This document shows, in pieces, positions 7,600 through 15,498 of a stretch of DNA of 28,945 nucleotides (its first letter is position 1; every line of letters begins with the position of its first letter). The position numbers and the translations under genes are program-made. The DNA comes from a virus. The stretch covers positions 1-28,945 of the IMG/VR virus record IMGVR_UViG_3300005519_000011. One strand, 5' to 3'. The notes beneath the pieces are model-generated. The model saw nothing but the letters and a program-made list of their open reading frames with translations, was not told the origin of the DNA and searched no databases.

Positions 7600-8025
7600 A
7601 TGACCGTGATCGCGTGGGATGGCAAGACGTTAGCCGCCGACAAGCGCGCCACGTCGGTCGGGCTGGCGCGCACCGTCACCAAGATTCAGCGTCACGGCGA
7701 GAAGTTGCTCGCGATGACTGGCGACTGGGATGTCGCAGCCGAGATTCGCGAGTGGTTCAAGGCTGGCGCCGTGCCGCGAGATTTCCCGGCGAAGGCCCGC
7801 GAGGATCTGGCCTCGTTGATTGTGATCTGCCGCAGCAGTCTAGCGGTGTACAGCACAGGTCCTTTCCCCATTCTGATCGAGTCGGAGAGGGCTGCATTCG
7901 GTTCCGGCCGCGACTTTGCGGAGGCGGCTATGCATCTCGGCTGCTCCGCGATAGAAGCAGTGTCGGTGGCATGCCACTTTCAGACCGACTGCGGAAACGG
8001 CATCGATGCACTGATCCTTAATTGA
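7600..8025 (+). CDS. proteasome/HslV-like Ntn-hydrolase
   Basis: A 141-residue protein with the look of a 20S proteasome beta/HslV subunit: Thr2 would become the N-terminal nucleophile after Met removal, LAADKRAT (11-18) places the acid-lysine pair, TKI (27-29) supplies a second lysine, AMTGDWDVA (39-47) matches the glycine-x-x-x-acid turn, and FGSGRDFAEAAM (106-117) matches the late GSG helix. HslV is about 175 residues, so this is shorter. Genes of this fold occur in some phages; their substrates are mostly unknown. Sitting among head genes, it could be a maturation protease or block a host protease. Start at 7600 with AAGGG upstream. Confidence 0.75.
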   Translation: MTVIAWDGKTLAADKRATSVGLARTVTKIQRHGEKLLAMTGDWDVAAEIREWFKAGAVPRDFPAKAREDLASLIVICRSSLAVYSTGPFPILIESERAAFGSGRDFAEAAMHLGCSAIEAVSVACHFQTDCGNGIDALILN

Positions 8026-8034
8026 GGAAAACCG

Positions 8035-8691
8035 ATGGACGCAGCCAAGCTGCAAGCCAAGATCTACGCGGGCTATGGCAAGTCGGCCAAGCGGATCGGC
8101 TACGTCTATGACGTGTTCCGCCCGGCCAGCGCGGCCGACCCGCTGACCAACAAGGTCGCCAGCCTGAACGCCTCGTTCAACGCCCAAGACTGGACGTACA
8201 CGAAGCCGAACCTACCAGACAAGCCATACTGGTACTGCCTGATCGACGGACGGCTAACTCAGGTCGGCGACTACCTGCAGCGCGGCACGAACCTGCATTT
8301 CATCGCTGGGATGCAGGACGAGTTGCCCATCCTCACGGTGGAGTGCAACGCAAAGGTGTGGGTCACGCGCACGACGACGCCGAGCGGCGTTGGGGCCGTG
8401 GGCTACTCTGGCAAGTGCGCGACAGAAGACACTTATGTGCTCGGTACAAAGGGCGGCGCAGGATGGCCAGCATCGATCCTGTTCGGCGGTCGCACGCGCA
8501 AGCACGATGTGCTGCCGACGTCAGCCGATGAGCATGGCTTTGTGGTCATGATGCCAGCGAGCGTCCCTATCCAGTTCGGCGCGGGTGACATCCTCATCGA
8601 TGACATGGACGTGGCGCGGCGGTTTCAGGTGGCGGGCGCGCAGCGAACCGATCAAGGCTGGAAACTCAACGTCAACGAAGTTCACCCGTAA
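8035..8691 (+). CDS. virion structural protein, neck/connector region
   Basis: A 218-residue protein beginning MDAAKLQAKIYAGYGKSAKR. The first about 110 residues look like an alpha/beta connector domain (YWYCLIDGRLTQVGDYLQRG); the rest is mostly beta. I recognise the general pattern from uncharacterised phage proteins at this place but cannot name a domain. GAGGAAAA lies just upstream of the ATG, a strong ribosome binding site. The next gene starts immediately after its stop (TAAATG). Position between the head genes and the tail sheath suggests head closure or a neck component. Confidence 0.6.
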   Translation: MDAAKLQAKIYAGYGKSAKRIGYVYDVFRPASAADPLTNKVASLNASFNAQDWTYTKPNLPDKPYWYCLIDGRLTQVGDYLQRGTNLHFIAGMQDELPILTVECNAKVWVTRTTTPSGVGAVGYSGKCATEDTYVLGTKGGAGWPASILFGGRTRKHDVLPTSADEHGFVVMMPASVPIQFGAGDILIDDMDVARRFQVAGAQRTDQGWKLNVNEVHP

Positions 8692-9534
8692 ATGGCCGAC
8701 ATTTCAGACGTCTCCGCGGCGCTGGTGACGACGATTGCCGGCATTGTGTACCCGAACGGGACGAGCCAGCCATCGATTACCGGCGCGCCGGTTCTGGTGT
8801 ACAGCGGATGGCCGGATTCTGTGCAGCTGCGCGCGGATCTCGCCGCCGGCAAGATTCACGTGTCGGTCTTTCCTCAGCCGAACATGCTGCGGGTGGTCGA
8901 CTCGAGCATGTCGGACTGGTCGACGCCGTCGGCGCCGGTCAATACCGTGACCCTGACGCTGGCCGGCCAGGCCGTGACGGTCGGCGGCACGGTGAGCACG
9001 CCGCAGAATGCGGCACTGGCGGTCGACAACAAGGCCTATATCTATGCGGTGCAGGCTGGCGACACGCTGGCCGGCATCGCCGCCGCGCTCGCTGCGCTGG
9101 TGAACGTTGACCAGACGGCGACGGCGTCGGGCGCGGTGGTGACAATCCCGGGCGCAAAGTACATCTCGCCGCGCGTTGGCGGCCAGGGTGTCGCGGTGCG
9201 TGAGACGCGCCGGGAGGAGCAGGGCTTTATGGTCACTGTCTGGGCCAACTGCTTCGACCAGCGCGACCCGATTGCTTCTGCGATCAATTCCGCGCTGTCT
9301 GGTATTACTAGACTCACTCTGGCCGACCAGAGCAGCGCCACGCTGCGCTACAAGAGCAGCCGCCAGGACGACAGCCAGCAGAAAGAGGGCATCTACAGGC
9401 GCGATCTCATGTACGCGGCGGAGTTTTCGACGTTCCAGAGCCAGACGCTCACGCAGATCACTGCGACCATCGAGAACGTCAGCGCTGGTCCGTCGCTCGA
9501 TGCGCAATTCCCCATCAAGACCATCGTGGAGTGA
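8692..9534 (+). CDS. tail completion / neck protein with LysM-like insert
   Basis: A 280-residue protein beginning MADISDVSAALVTTIAGIVYP. Its outer parts resemble tail terminator or completion proteins (N-terminal helix, then a beta region with REEQGFMVTVWANCFDQRDP, about 181-199), which cap the tail and join it to the head. A middle insert (about 80-160) contains YAVQAGDTLAGIAAALAA, similar to the first half of a LysM repeat; this phrase also turns up in phage tail proteins without proven sugar binding. It begins directly after the preceding stop and is followed 3 nt later by a 49-residue ORF. Confidence 0.6.
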   Translation: MADISDVSAALVTTIAGIVYPNGTSQPSITGAPVLVYSGWPDSVQLRADLAAGKIHVSVFPQPNMLRVVDSSMSDWSTPSAPVNTVTLTLAGQAVTVGGTVSTPQNAALAVDNKAYIYAVQAGDTLAGIAAALAALVNVDQTATASGAVVTIPGAKYISPRVGGQGVAVRETRREEQGFMVTVWANCFDQRDPIASAINSALSGITRLTLADQSSATLRYKSSRQDDSQQKEGIYRRDLMYAAEFSTFQSQTLTQITATIENVSAGPSLDAQFPIKTIVE

Positions 9535-9537
9535 CCC

Positions 9538-9687
9538 ATGAAACTGGTTGTGAACGTGCCGTTCGGCACCTACAAGCCGGGCGACGAGATCACCGACCAG
9601 GACGCCATCCAGGCCGTGCTGGCCAGTGAGCAGTCCGCATACGTCGTGCAGGTCTCCGACGACGCGCCTCCGAAGGCGAAGAAGTAA
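9538..9687 (+). CDS. 49-residue phage protein
   Basis: A short ORF beginning MKLVVNVPFGTYKPGDEITD and ending PPKAKK. The N-terminal half resembles a small beta domain, the C-terminus is a lysine tail. GGAG sits about eight bases before the ATG, and the gene is 3 nt after the preceding stop and just before a terminator. Short proteins of this style occur just upstream of tail sheath genes; role unknown. Confidence 0.6.
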   Translation: MKLVVNVPFGTYKPGDEITDQDAIQAVLASEQSAYVVQVSDDAPPKAKK

Positions 9688-9726
9688 TCAACCCTCGCCG
9701 CCTGCGCGCGGCATCCCCATCTTTGT

Positions 9727-9747
9727 GCCGCCTCCGGGCGGCTTTTT
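9727..9747 (+). terminator. terminator cassette before the tail sheath gene
   Basis: Stem GCCGCC (9727-9732) with GGCGGC (9737-9742), loop TCCG, then five T. After CGTTTCTCGGAGG the sheath ATG comes 18 nt from the T-run. Confidence 0.85.
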
Positions 9748-9765
9748 CGTTTCTCGGAGGCGCGA

Positions 9766-11298
9766 ATGCCGATCGTCCAGCAGGGCAGCATCAATACGAC
9801 TGCCCTCATCGTCCCGGACTTGTACGTCCAGATTGTTCCGCCGCAGGTGGCGTTGCTCAACGGCGTGCCCACCAACGTGCTGGGCGTCGTCGGCACGGCA
9901 ACCTGGGGACCCACCAACTCGCCGACCATCATCGGCAACATGGCCATGTACGCCCAGGCCTTCGGCGCGATCCAGAATCGCACGTACGACATGGGAACGG
10001 CGGTGGCTGTGGCCGTCCAGCAGGGCGCCAACAACTTCCGCTGCGTGCGCGTGACCGACGGCACCGACACGGCGGCCACGGCGACCGTGCAAACCAACGG
10101 TCTGACCCTGACGGCGAAGTACACCGGCACGCTTGGCAACACTGTGACTGTCGCGCTCGCCGCCGGCAGCGCCGCAAACACCTGGAAGGTGACGGTGGCC
10201 GCGCCGACGCTCAATCCCGAGGTGTTCGACAACATTGGCGCGGGCCTGTCCGGCAACGCGCTGTGGTTGGCCATCGCCGCTGCGATCAACAACGGCACCA
10301 GCGTGCAGCGCGGTCCGTCGCAGATCATCACGGCCGCTGCCGGCGCCAGCACCAGCGCGCCCGTGGCCGCTAGTTTCACTCTGGCCAGCGGTACCGACGG
10401 CGCAACGACGATCTCCGGCTCAGTACTGATCGGCCAGGACACCGTGCCGCGCAAGGGCATGTATGCCCTGCGCAATCAGGGCGTGTCGGTGGCCATGCTC
10501 GCTGACTGCTCGGATTCGACCACGTGGGCGACGCAGGTGTCTTTCGGTCTGTCCGAGGGCATCTACATGATCGGTGTGGGTCCGGCTGGCGACACAATCG
10601 CCAACGCGGTCAGCACCAAGAGCACGGCCGGCATCGACAGCTACGCCTTCAAGTTGCTCTTCGGCGATTGGGTGTACTGGCTCGATACCGTGAACGGTGT
10701 GACGCGCCTGGTGTCGCCGCAAGGCTTTGTGGCGGGCCTGCTGGCCAACCTGTCCCCGCAGAACAGCAGCCTGAACAAGCAGATCTATGGCGTGGTGGGC
10801 ACGCAGAAGTCGTACGCCAACCAGACGTACAGCTCGGCCGAGTTGCAGACGCTGATCCAAGCGGGCATCGACCTCATCACCAACCCGGTGCCAGGCGGCT
10901 CGTACTTCGGTTGCCGCTGCGGCCACAACAGCAGCTCGAACGCGCTCACGCAGGGTGACAACTACACCCGCATGACGAACTACATCGCCAGCACGATCAA
11001 TGCTGGCATGGGCAAGTACGTCGGTCAGTTGCAGTCGGCCACGGTGCGTGCACAAGCGGCAGCCACGCTGTCGAACTTCCTCAGCTCGATGGAGCAGCAG
11101 GGAATGATCGGCGCGGCCAACGGCGGCCCGGCATTCTCGGTGCAGATCGACACCAACAACAACCCGATGAACCGCGTCGCGCTGGGCTATCTCCAGGCGG
11201 ATGTCAAGGTGATCTACCTCAGCGTTATCGAGAAATTCCTCGTCAATGTTGAGGGGAGCCAAGCGACCGTCATCCGCACCAGCACGGCAAACCAATGA
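9766..11298 (+). CDS. contractile tail sheath protein
   Basis: A 510-residue protein with tail sheath features: an N-terminus made for handshake contacts (PIVQQGSINTTALIVPDLYV), the motif LGVVGTATWGPTN (about 44-56) of sheath subunits, a variable beta-rich outer domain (about 110-220), and a conserved C-terminal part (NRVALGYLQADVKVIYLSVI, about 468-487) ending in a beta strand used for inter-subunit contacts. The sheath contracts to drive the tube into the cell and marks this phage as a myovirus. A strong GGAGG precedes the start. Its stop overlaps the start of an inserted HNH endonuclease gene. Confidence 0.93.
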   Translation: MPIVQQGSINTTALIVPDLYVQIVPPQVALLNGVPTNVLGVVGTATWGPTNSPTIIGNMAMYAQAFGAIQNRTYDMGTAVAVAVQQGANNFRCVRVTDGTDTAATATVQTNGLTLTAKYTGTLGNTVTVALAAGSAANTWKVTVAAPTLNPEVFDNIGAGLSGNALWLAIAAAINNGTSVQRGPSQIITAAAGASTSAPVAASFTLASGTDGATTISGSVLIGQDTVPRKGMYALRNQGVSVAMLADCSDSTTWATQVSFGLSEGIYMIGVGPAGDTIANAVSTKSTAGIDSYAFKLLFGDWVYWLDTVNGVTRLVSPQGFVAGLLANLSPQNSSLNKQIYGVVGTQKSYANQTYSSAELQTLIQAGIDLITNPVPGGSYFGCRCGHNSSSNALTQGDNYTRMTNYIASTINAGMGKYVGQLQSATVRAQAAATLSNFLSSMEQQGMIGAANGGPAFSVQIDTNNNPMNRVALGYLQADVKVIYLSVIEKFLVNVEGSQATVIRTSTANQ

Positions 11299-11765
11299 AG
11301 ACGATCCCGCTCGGAAACGGCGGGGAGGCTCTGGTCGATGATGAGGACTGGGCCTCCCTTTCCGTGTTCAGTTGGCATCGGAACGACAGCGGATATGTGG
11401 TTCGCGGCGACAAATCATCCGGTCGCCTTACGCTGGTTCGCATGCATCGCCAGATACTCGGCGCGCAAAAGGAGCAGCACGTTGACCACATCAACGGAAA
11501 TCGCGTCGACAACCGCCGATCGAATCTCAGATTCTGCACCCGTACACAGAACATGTGGAACGCGGGCAAGCATGCCAAATGCACGTCAAAGTTCAAAGGC
11601 GTCTATTGGCTGAAGGCGACGCAGAAATGGCGCGCGAAGATCAAGGTCGGCGGCAAGCATCTGTCTTTGGGATGCTTCACTGACGAGATAGAAGCCGCTC
11701 GCGCTTACAACGCGGCAGCCAAAGAACACTTCGGCGAATACGCTCGCCTCAACCTCATCCCATAG
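11295..11765 (+). CDS. HNH endonuclease with AP2 DNA-binding domain
   Basis: A 156-residue homing-type endonuclease. The HNH core is about residues 50-80: MHRQIL with His51, QHVDHINGNRVDN with Asp64-His65, and Asn77 in RRSNLRFC. An AP2-type DNA-binding domain follows (about 98-150, SKFKGVYWLKATQKWRAKIK then AARAYNAAAKEHFGEYARLN). The ATG overlaps the sheath stop by four bases (ATGA), so translation is coupled to a highly expressed gene. It separates sheath and tube genes, normally adjacent, showing insertion of a selfish element between them without breaking either. Residues were read directly from the translation. Confidence 0.92.
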   Translation: MKTIPLGNGGEALVDDEDWASLSVFSWHRNDSGYVVRGDKSSGRLTLVRMHRQILGAQKEQHVDHINGNRVDNRRSNLRFCTRTQNMWNAGKHAKCTSKFKGVYWLKATQKWRAKIKVGGKHLSLGCFTDEIEAARAYNAAAKEHFGEYARLNLIP

Positions 11766-11773
11766 GTGAAGCA

Positions 11774-12205
11774 ATGCCAATCAGCAATTACTCGGTCGGG
11801 CGCGACTATACGCTGGTCATCCAGACGTCCAATGGCACGCTGCAGCCGAACAAGATCACCGAATTCAAGAGCAAGCAGGATGTGACCGACGTGCGCGTTA
11901 AGCGTCTGGACGGTATCACCGACCATGTGCGCTTTTTCGACGGCTGGAGCGGTGGTTTCAGCATCGAGCGCCAGGACGCCACGCTCGACAACTACTTCGC
12001 GCAGCTCGAGGCCGGCTATTACGCCGGCATCAACGAACAGGCCGCGCAGATTTACGAAACGATCCAGGAAGCCAATGGCGCTGTTTCGCAGTTCCGCTAC
12101 GACGGTGTGCTCATGACCCTGGATGACGCTGGTACGCGCGCAGGGGACGCCACCATCAAACAATCGATCAGCTTCGTGGCCTCGCGCCGCATCAAGGTCT
12201 CGTAA
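11774..12205 (+). CDS. tail tube protein
   Basis: A 143-residue protein beginning MPISNYSVGRDYTLVIQTSN. Its beta-rich make-up and length fit phage tail tube proteins, whose hexameric rings stack inside the sheath. The position, after the sheath (with an HNH gene between) and before the tail assembly chaperone, is the conserved one. AGGTGA lies six bases before the start. Its stop overlaps the next start (TAATG at 12203-12207). Confidence 0.85.
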   Translation: MPISNYSVGRDYTLVIQTSNGTLQPNKITEFKSKQDVTDVRVKRLDGITDHVRFFDGWSGGFSIERQDATLDNYFAQLEAGYYAGINEQAAQIYETIQEANGAVSQFRYDGVLMTLDDAGTRAGDATIKQSISFVASRRIKVS

Positions 12206-12582
12206 TGCAAGTCACCATCGACAACAGTGCGCCGACGCCGACGCAACAGATTCTTACGGCAGCATCCACCGAGGCTACCGCGACCGACTCAACTGGCCGC
12301 GTCATTAAGCTCCGCAAGCCGGGGCCCATCGCCAAGCTGCGCTTTATTGAAGCCATGGGCGAGTCGTCGAGCAACCCACTTTGGACGGCCATCGTTTCGC
12401 AACTGATGTACGTGGCTGGCATTGACGGTGAGCCTATTGCGACGCCGGTTACCAAGCGGGAAATCGAAGCTCTATATCAGCGCCTCGATGATCACGGCCT
12501 GGAGGCAATCGCAAAGGCATTACCCGGCAATTTCGGCATCGGTGGCGCGGAGGTGAGCAACGAAGCCGTAAAAAAATCGTAA
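12205..12582 (+). CDS. tail assembly chaperone, short form (gpG-like)
   Basis: A 125-residue protein from the standard frame, beginning MQVTIDNSAPTPTQQ. It is helical after a disordered N-terminus (IAKLRFIEAMGESSSNPLW, about 43-61) and ends AVKKS just past a run of seven A. Position between the tube and tape measure genes is that of the lambda G/GT pair, which coats the tape measure protein during tail assembly and is absent from the finished virion. The short form would be the main product; a minority of ribosomes shift at 12570-12576 to make the long form. Confidence 0.85.
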   Translation: MQVTIDNSAPTPTQQILTAASTEATATDSTGRVIKLRKPGPIAKLRFIEAMGESSSNPLWTAIVSQLMYVAGIDGEPIATPVTKREIEALYQRLDDHGLEAIAKALPGNFGIGGAEVSNEAVKKS

Positions 12583-12752
12583 GGGACGACGCCATTCGGT
12601 CCTCGGCGTGGCTGATTAGCCGCGGCGTTCCGTTCGATGTAGCGTTCTCCCTTAATGACACGTGGCGTACGGCGCTGACTATCATCCTGTCGGAGCAGGA
12701 ATCCGGTAAGGAATTCAACTTCGACCGCGGCGAATATGTTTCCCCGACATGA
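12205..12752 (+). CDS. tail assembly chaperone, long form by -1 frameshift (gpGT-like)
   Basis: Reading 124 codons from 12205, slipping back one base on A-AAA-AAA (12570-12576) and continuing from 12576 gives a 182-residue product. The added part reads IVRDDAIRSSAWLISRGVPF (first 20 residues) and ends EFNFDRGEYVSPT at a TGA (12750-12752) that overlaps the next ATG at 12749. The extension has no start codon of its own but is clearly protein-like, and it fills the space up to the next gene. This is the conserved layout of tail assembly chaperones in long-tailed phages. Confidence 0.85.
12570..12576 (+). promoter_or_regulatory. -1 ribosomal frameshift slippery site
   Basis: Seven A in the phase A-AAA-AAA (after GTA), the classic X-XXY-YYZ heptamer, six codons or fewer from the zero-frame stop. 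A weak stem ACGCC (12589-12593) with GGCGT (12605-12609) begins 12 nt downstream and could stimulate the shift; I am less sure of it than of the heptamer. Confidence 0.85.
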
Positions 12753-13252
12753 AGACGTTCAACAGCTTCGGAGCGTTTGCTGGGCATCTGGCCAAGCTGG
12801 CCGCGACTGGCCCAGCTGTGATGCATCACGCCCTCGATGTTGGCGCGGCCGAGATCCAGAAGACGGCGCAGGGCATGATCGGCGATTACCAATCGGCCGT
12901 CGGCCCGTATCCGGCGTGGGAAGAACTGGCCGAGTCAACGCAGGCGCAGCGGGCGCGGCTCGGGTTCTCAGAGAACGATCCAGGCTATCGAACCGGGCAA
13001 ATGCAGGCGTCCATCACGCGGGCATCCATCCTGCGGATCGTGGATGGCGCAACAACCGTGATCGGCTCGCCAGACCCGCATCTTCTCTGGTTTGACCAAG
13101 GGACCCCGACGCAGCCTCCGCGCCCAGTGTTCGGCCCCGCGGCGATTCACAGCCGAGAGCGAGTTCAAGGCCTGATCGGACGCTCGATCTTCGCCTGGTT
13201 GGCGGGGCGCGGCTGGCGCCGGCCCTCTATCGAGGGTGGCGGCAGTAAATGA
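12749..13252 (+). CDS. tail/virion morphogenesis protein (gp10-like)
   Basis: A 167-residue protein beginning MKTFNSFGAFAGHLAKL: a long N-terminal helix, then a segment (DQGTPTQPPRPVFGPAAIHS, about 116-135) with the proline-rich pattern near the end of many HK97 gp10-like and virion-morphogenesis proteins. These act in tail completion. Its ATG overlaps the frameshift product's stop (ATGA). The last 26 bases overlap the opposite-strand gene at 13227-13484. The family call is from this limited pattern and position. Confidence 0.6.
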   Translation: MKTFNSFGAFAGHLAKLAATGPAVMHHALDVGAAEIQKTAQGMIGDYQSAVGPYPAWEELAESTQAQRARLGFSENDPGYRTGQMQASITRASILRIVDGATTVIGSPDPHLLWFDQGTPTQPPRPVFGPAAIHSRERVQGLIGRSIFAWLAGRGWRRPSIEGGGSK

Positions 13253-13484
13253 ACAAGAAGGCGATGTAGGCGATCGCAAGATAGACGCCGCCTGGCACAA
13301 ACAGCATCAGCGGCGGTGGAATCACGGCTACCGGCCATGGCATCGGCGGCCGGTTTCGCCAGCGTCGCGCGAGGGTCCAAGTAGGCGCCCCGACAGGGTA
13401 TGCGCGCGGCTTCGGGTATTGGATGAACGACACCCGATCCGCAAGCCACTCGTGGAGCCGGAAAAGCGTTTTCGAATGGAGCAT
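13227..13484 (-). CDS. opposite-strand small membrane protein (moron candidate)
   Basis: An 85-residue ORF on the minus strand filling an otherwise empty 270-base gap between tail genes. It begins MLHSKTLFRLHEWLADR, has a proline/arginine-rich middle, and ends with a hydrophobic segment (about 58-80, LMLFVPGGVYLAIAYIAFLF), so a membrane protein is likely. I chose this start over the longer frame (13538) because GGGAG lies six bases before it. On the same strand TATACT (13518 down to 13513) could be a -10; no good -35 is visible. Genes against the late direction with their own signals are usually expressed in lysogens, often for exclusion or conversion. No homology recognised. Confidence 0.6.
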   Translation of the reverse strand: MLHSKTLFRLHEWLADRVSFIQYPKPRAYPVGAPTWTLARRWRNRPPMPWPVAVIPPPLMLFVPGGVYLAIAYIAFLFIYCRHPR

Positions 13485-13525
13485 GTCGGCTCCCAATTGC
13501 ACCAAAGTCACCAGTATAGGCTGCC

Positions 13526-15490
13526 ATGATTGACGCATACCTGATCGGCACGACGATCAAGCTGAACGACTTGGTCACGCCGGGCCTGGTGAAGTTGGAA
13601 GCGGGCTTCAAGAAGATCGATGCCCTGGCGCTGCAGGTCAACAAGCGACTGCAGAAGATGGGCGCGGAAGTGGTTGGCATGCGCAACCTGGCTGCCGCCA
13701 GCAAGTCGCTGGGGGACAGCCTGAAGGTCATCAAGGATCAGGCCGCGCTCGCAGAGCGAAATCTGTTCGCCGTCCGTGGCGCGCTCCCGCGCGGCGGACT
13801 CGGCCTCGAAACCGAGTTGATTGCCGCGAATGCTCAAGCGCGCACATTGGCTGCGACGCTGGCCGGCATTCGCGGCGGCCGATGGCTGCCCTCTCCCGGC
13901 GGCGGTGGTCATGGCGGCAGCGGTGGTGGTGGTCGTGGTTGGCACCCGCATGGCGGGAACATGCATGTGGGCCCCGGCGGCATTGGCCTCAGCGCTGTCG
14001 GTCTCGGCATGGCTGGCGAGATGCTGGTCCCGTTGGCGGCGGCCGGCGCGACCATCTACGTCGGTAAGAAGCTGTACGACTCGGCAAAGGATCTGCAGAC
14101 CGAACAAGCGAAGTTCAAGGTCTACGGCCTCAGCGCAGAGCAAAACAAAAGCGCCTTTGACTTTGCACACCGGATGCATGCCTTTGGCACGTCCGAGACG
14201 CAGGCCATGCACTACATGAACGAAGCGCAGGGCGTTTTCCGCGAGTCGGGTGAGAGCGGAGAGCACGCGCTGGCCGGCGCCAAAATGGCTGCGCCGTTCC
14301 TAGCCAAGATGATGGTGGCGAGTTCAGTGCTGTCGACGGAGGCCAAGGCAAAGCTCGAGCACGAATCGCTGGCCATGCTGCGCGCGGTTGAGCTGCAGGG
14401 CGGCGCCAAACACCCCGAGCAGTTCGCCAAGCTGGCAGATTTCGGCTTCCGGATGACGCAGACGTCCGGCGGACAGGTGAACTGGGAGCAGTTGCGTCAG
14501 ATGTTCCGCGTCGGTGGCGTGGCGGTGCAGAGCATGAGCCCGGAAGCAATCGCAGCGCTCGAGCCAATCATCGGCGAGTTCAAGGGCGGCCCGTTCGCCA
14601 CCGCGATGCGCACGGCCTATAACCGCATGAACGGCATCGTGAAACTGCCGAATCAGGCGGTGCACGAGCTGATGAAAGCCGGCGTTTGGGACGCGTCCAA
14701 GGTTGAGTTGAACGCCAACGGCGGCATAAAGCGCTTCCTTGGTAACCCGCTCACGCATGCTGATGAATACGCGGCAAACTCGCCGGAGTACTACTTCAAG
14801 TACATCAAGCCGTTCTACGACAAGCAGGGTTACGGCCAGACCGAGCGCAATCGCATGAACTCGATGTTCTTCGGGAGCACGGGCGGTGCGTTGTTCACCA
14901 AGATCGACCAGCAGGAAGAGGTTTTCCGCCGCGCAGGTGAGGCGTTCCGCAAGGCGCTTGGTCTGGACGACGCCATGAGTCTGGCGAAGGGCACGGCCGG
15001 CGGTGCAGAGGAAGACTTCAAGGCCGCATGGACCGACTTCAAGACCGAGTTCGGCAAGAACGTGCTGCCGGTGGTCACCGACATGCTGAAGGCTGGAACA
15101 GAACTTCTGCGCATGTTGACCGGGGTCAGCGACAACCCTGTGTGGCAGTCGGTGACTGAAGTCGTCGGCAAGGGAAAGCAGGTGGCTGACACCATTGGGA
15201 ACAAGGGTGGCCCTATTGGCTATGCAATCACGCACCCCTTCACGTTCGCATGGAAAGGTGCCGGGGTCGCCATTGATGCGCTTTCCGGAAAGGAGCCTGG
15301 GTCCGACAAATGGGATCGGTACATTGCCCGTGACAAGCAGGAAACCCAGCAGAACGTGAAGTTGTACCTGAAAGACGGCCGCTTATTGGCGGAGGTTGTC
15401 GCCAAGGAACTCGGCAGAGACTTGGGCCGCCCACAAACCGGCCCCAATACGTTCGACCCCGCAGCATCTCTGCGCCCATCAGCACTGTGA
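13526..15490 (+). CDS. tape measure protein
   Basis: A 654-residue protein whose length sets tail length. The N-terminal third is helical (residues 1-110), followed by a glycine/histidine-rich linker (about 127-155, including GGGGHGGSGGGGRGWHPHGG), a hydrophobic stretch (about 160-180, GLGMAGEMLVPLAAAGATIYVG) that may cross the host membrane on DNA entry, and a long helical remainder. It follows the chaperone genes, as in all long-tailed phages. It is short for this role, implying a rather short tail. No strong Shine-Dalgarno is seen, only TAGG. The upstream gap is occupied by the antisense gene. Confidence 0.88.
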   Translation: MIDAYLIGTTIKLNDLVTPGLVKLEAGFKKIDALALQVNKRLQKMGAEVVGMRNLAAASKSLGDSLKVIKDQAALAERNLFAVRGALPRGGLGLETELIAANAQARTLAATLAGIRGGRWLPSPGGGGHGGSGGGGRGWHPHGGNMHVGPGGIGLSAVGLGMAGEMLVPLAAAGATIYVGKKLYDSAKDLQTEQAKFKVYGLSAEQNKSAFDFAHRMHAFGTSETQAMHYMNEAQGVFRESGESGEHALAGAKMAAPFLAKMMVASSVLSTEAKAKLEHESLAMLRAVELQGGAKHPEQFAKLADFGFRMTQTSGGQVNWEQLRQMFRVGGVAVQSMSPEAIAALEPIIGEFKGGPFATAMRTAYNRMNGIVKLPNQAVHELMKAGVWDASKVELNANGGIKRFLGNPLTHADEYAANSPEYYFKYIKPFYDKQGYGQTERNRMNSMFFGSTGGALFTKIDQQEEVFRRAGEAFRKALGLDDAMSLAKGTAGGAEEDFKAAWTDFKTEFGKNVLPVVTDMLKAGTELLRMLTGVSDNPVWQSVTEVVGKGKQVADTIGNKGGPIGYAITHPFTFAWKGAGVAIDALSGKEPGSDKWDRYIARDKQETQQNVKLYLKDGRLLAEVVAKELGRDLGRPQTGPNTFDPAASLRPSAL

Positions 15491-15498
15491 CCTGATCC

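Noticed and set aside
9268-9330. Possibility that LysM-like text in the 8692 gene means peptidoglycan binding
   Set aside because: Only the first half of the motif is present and the same phrase is found in tail proteins without such function; kept as a remark only.
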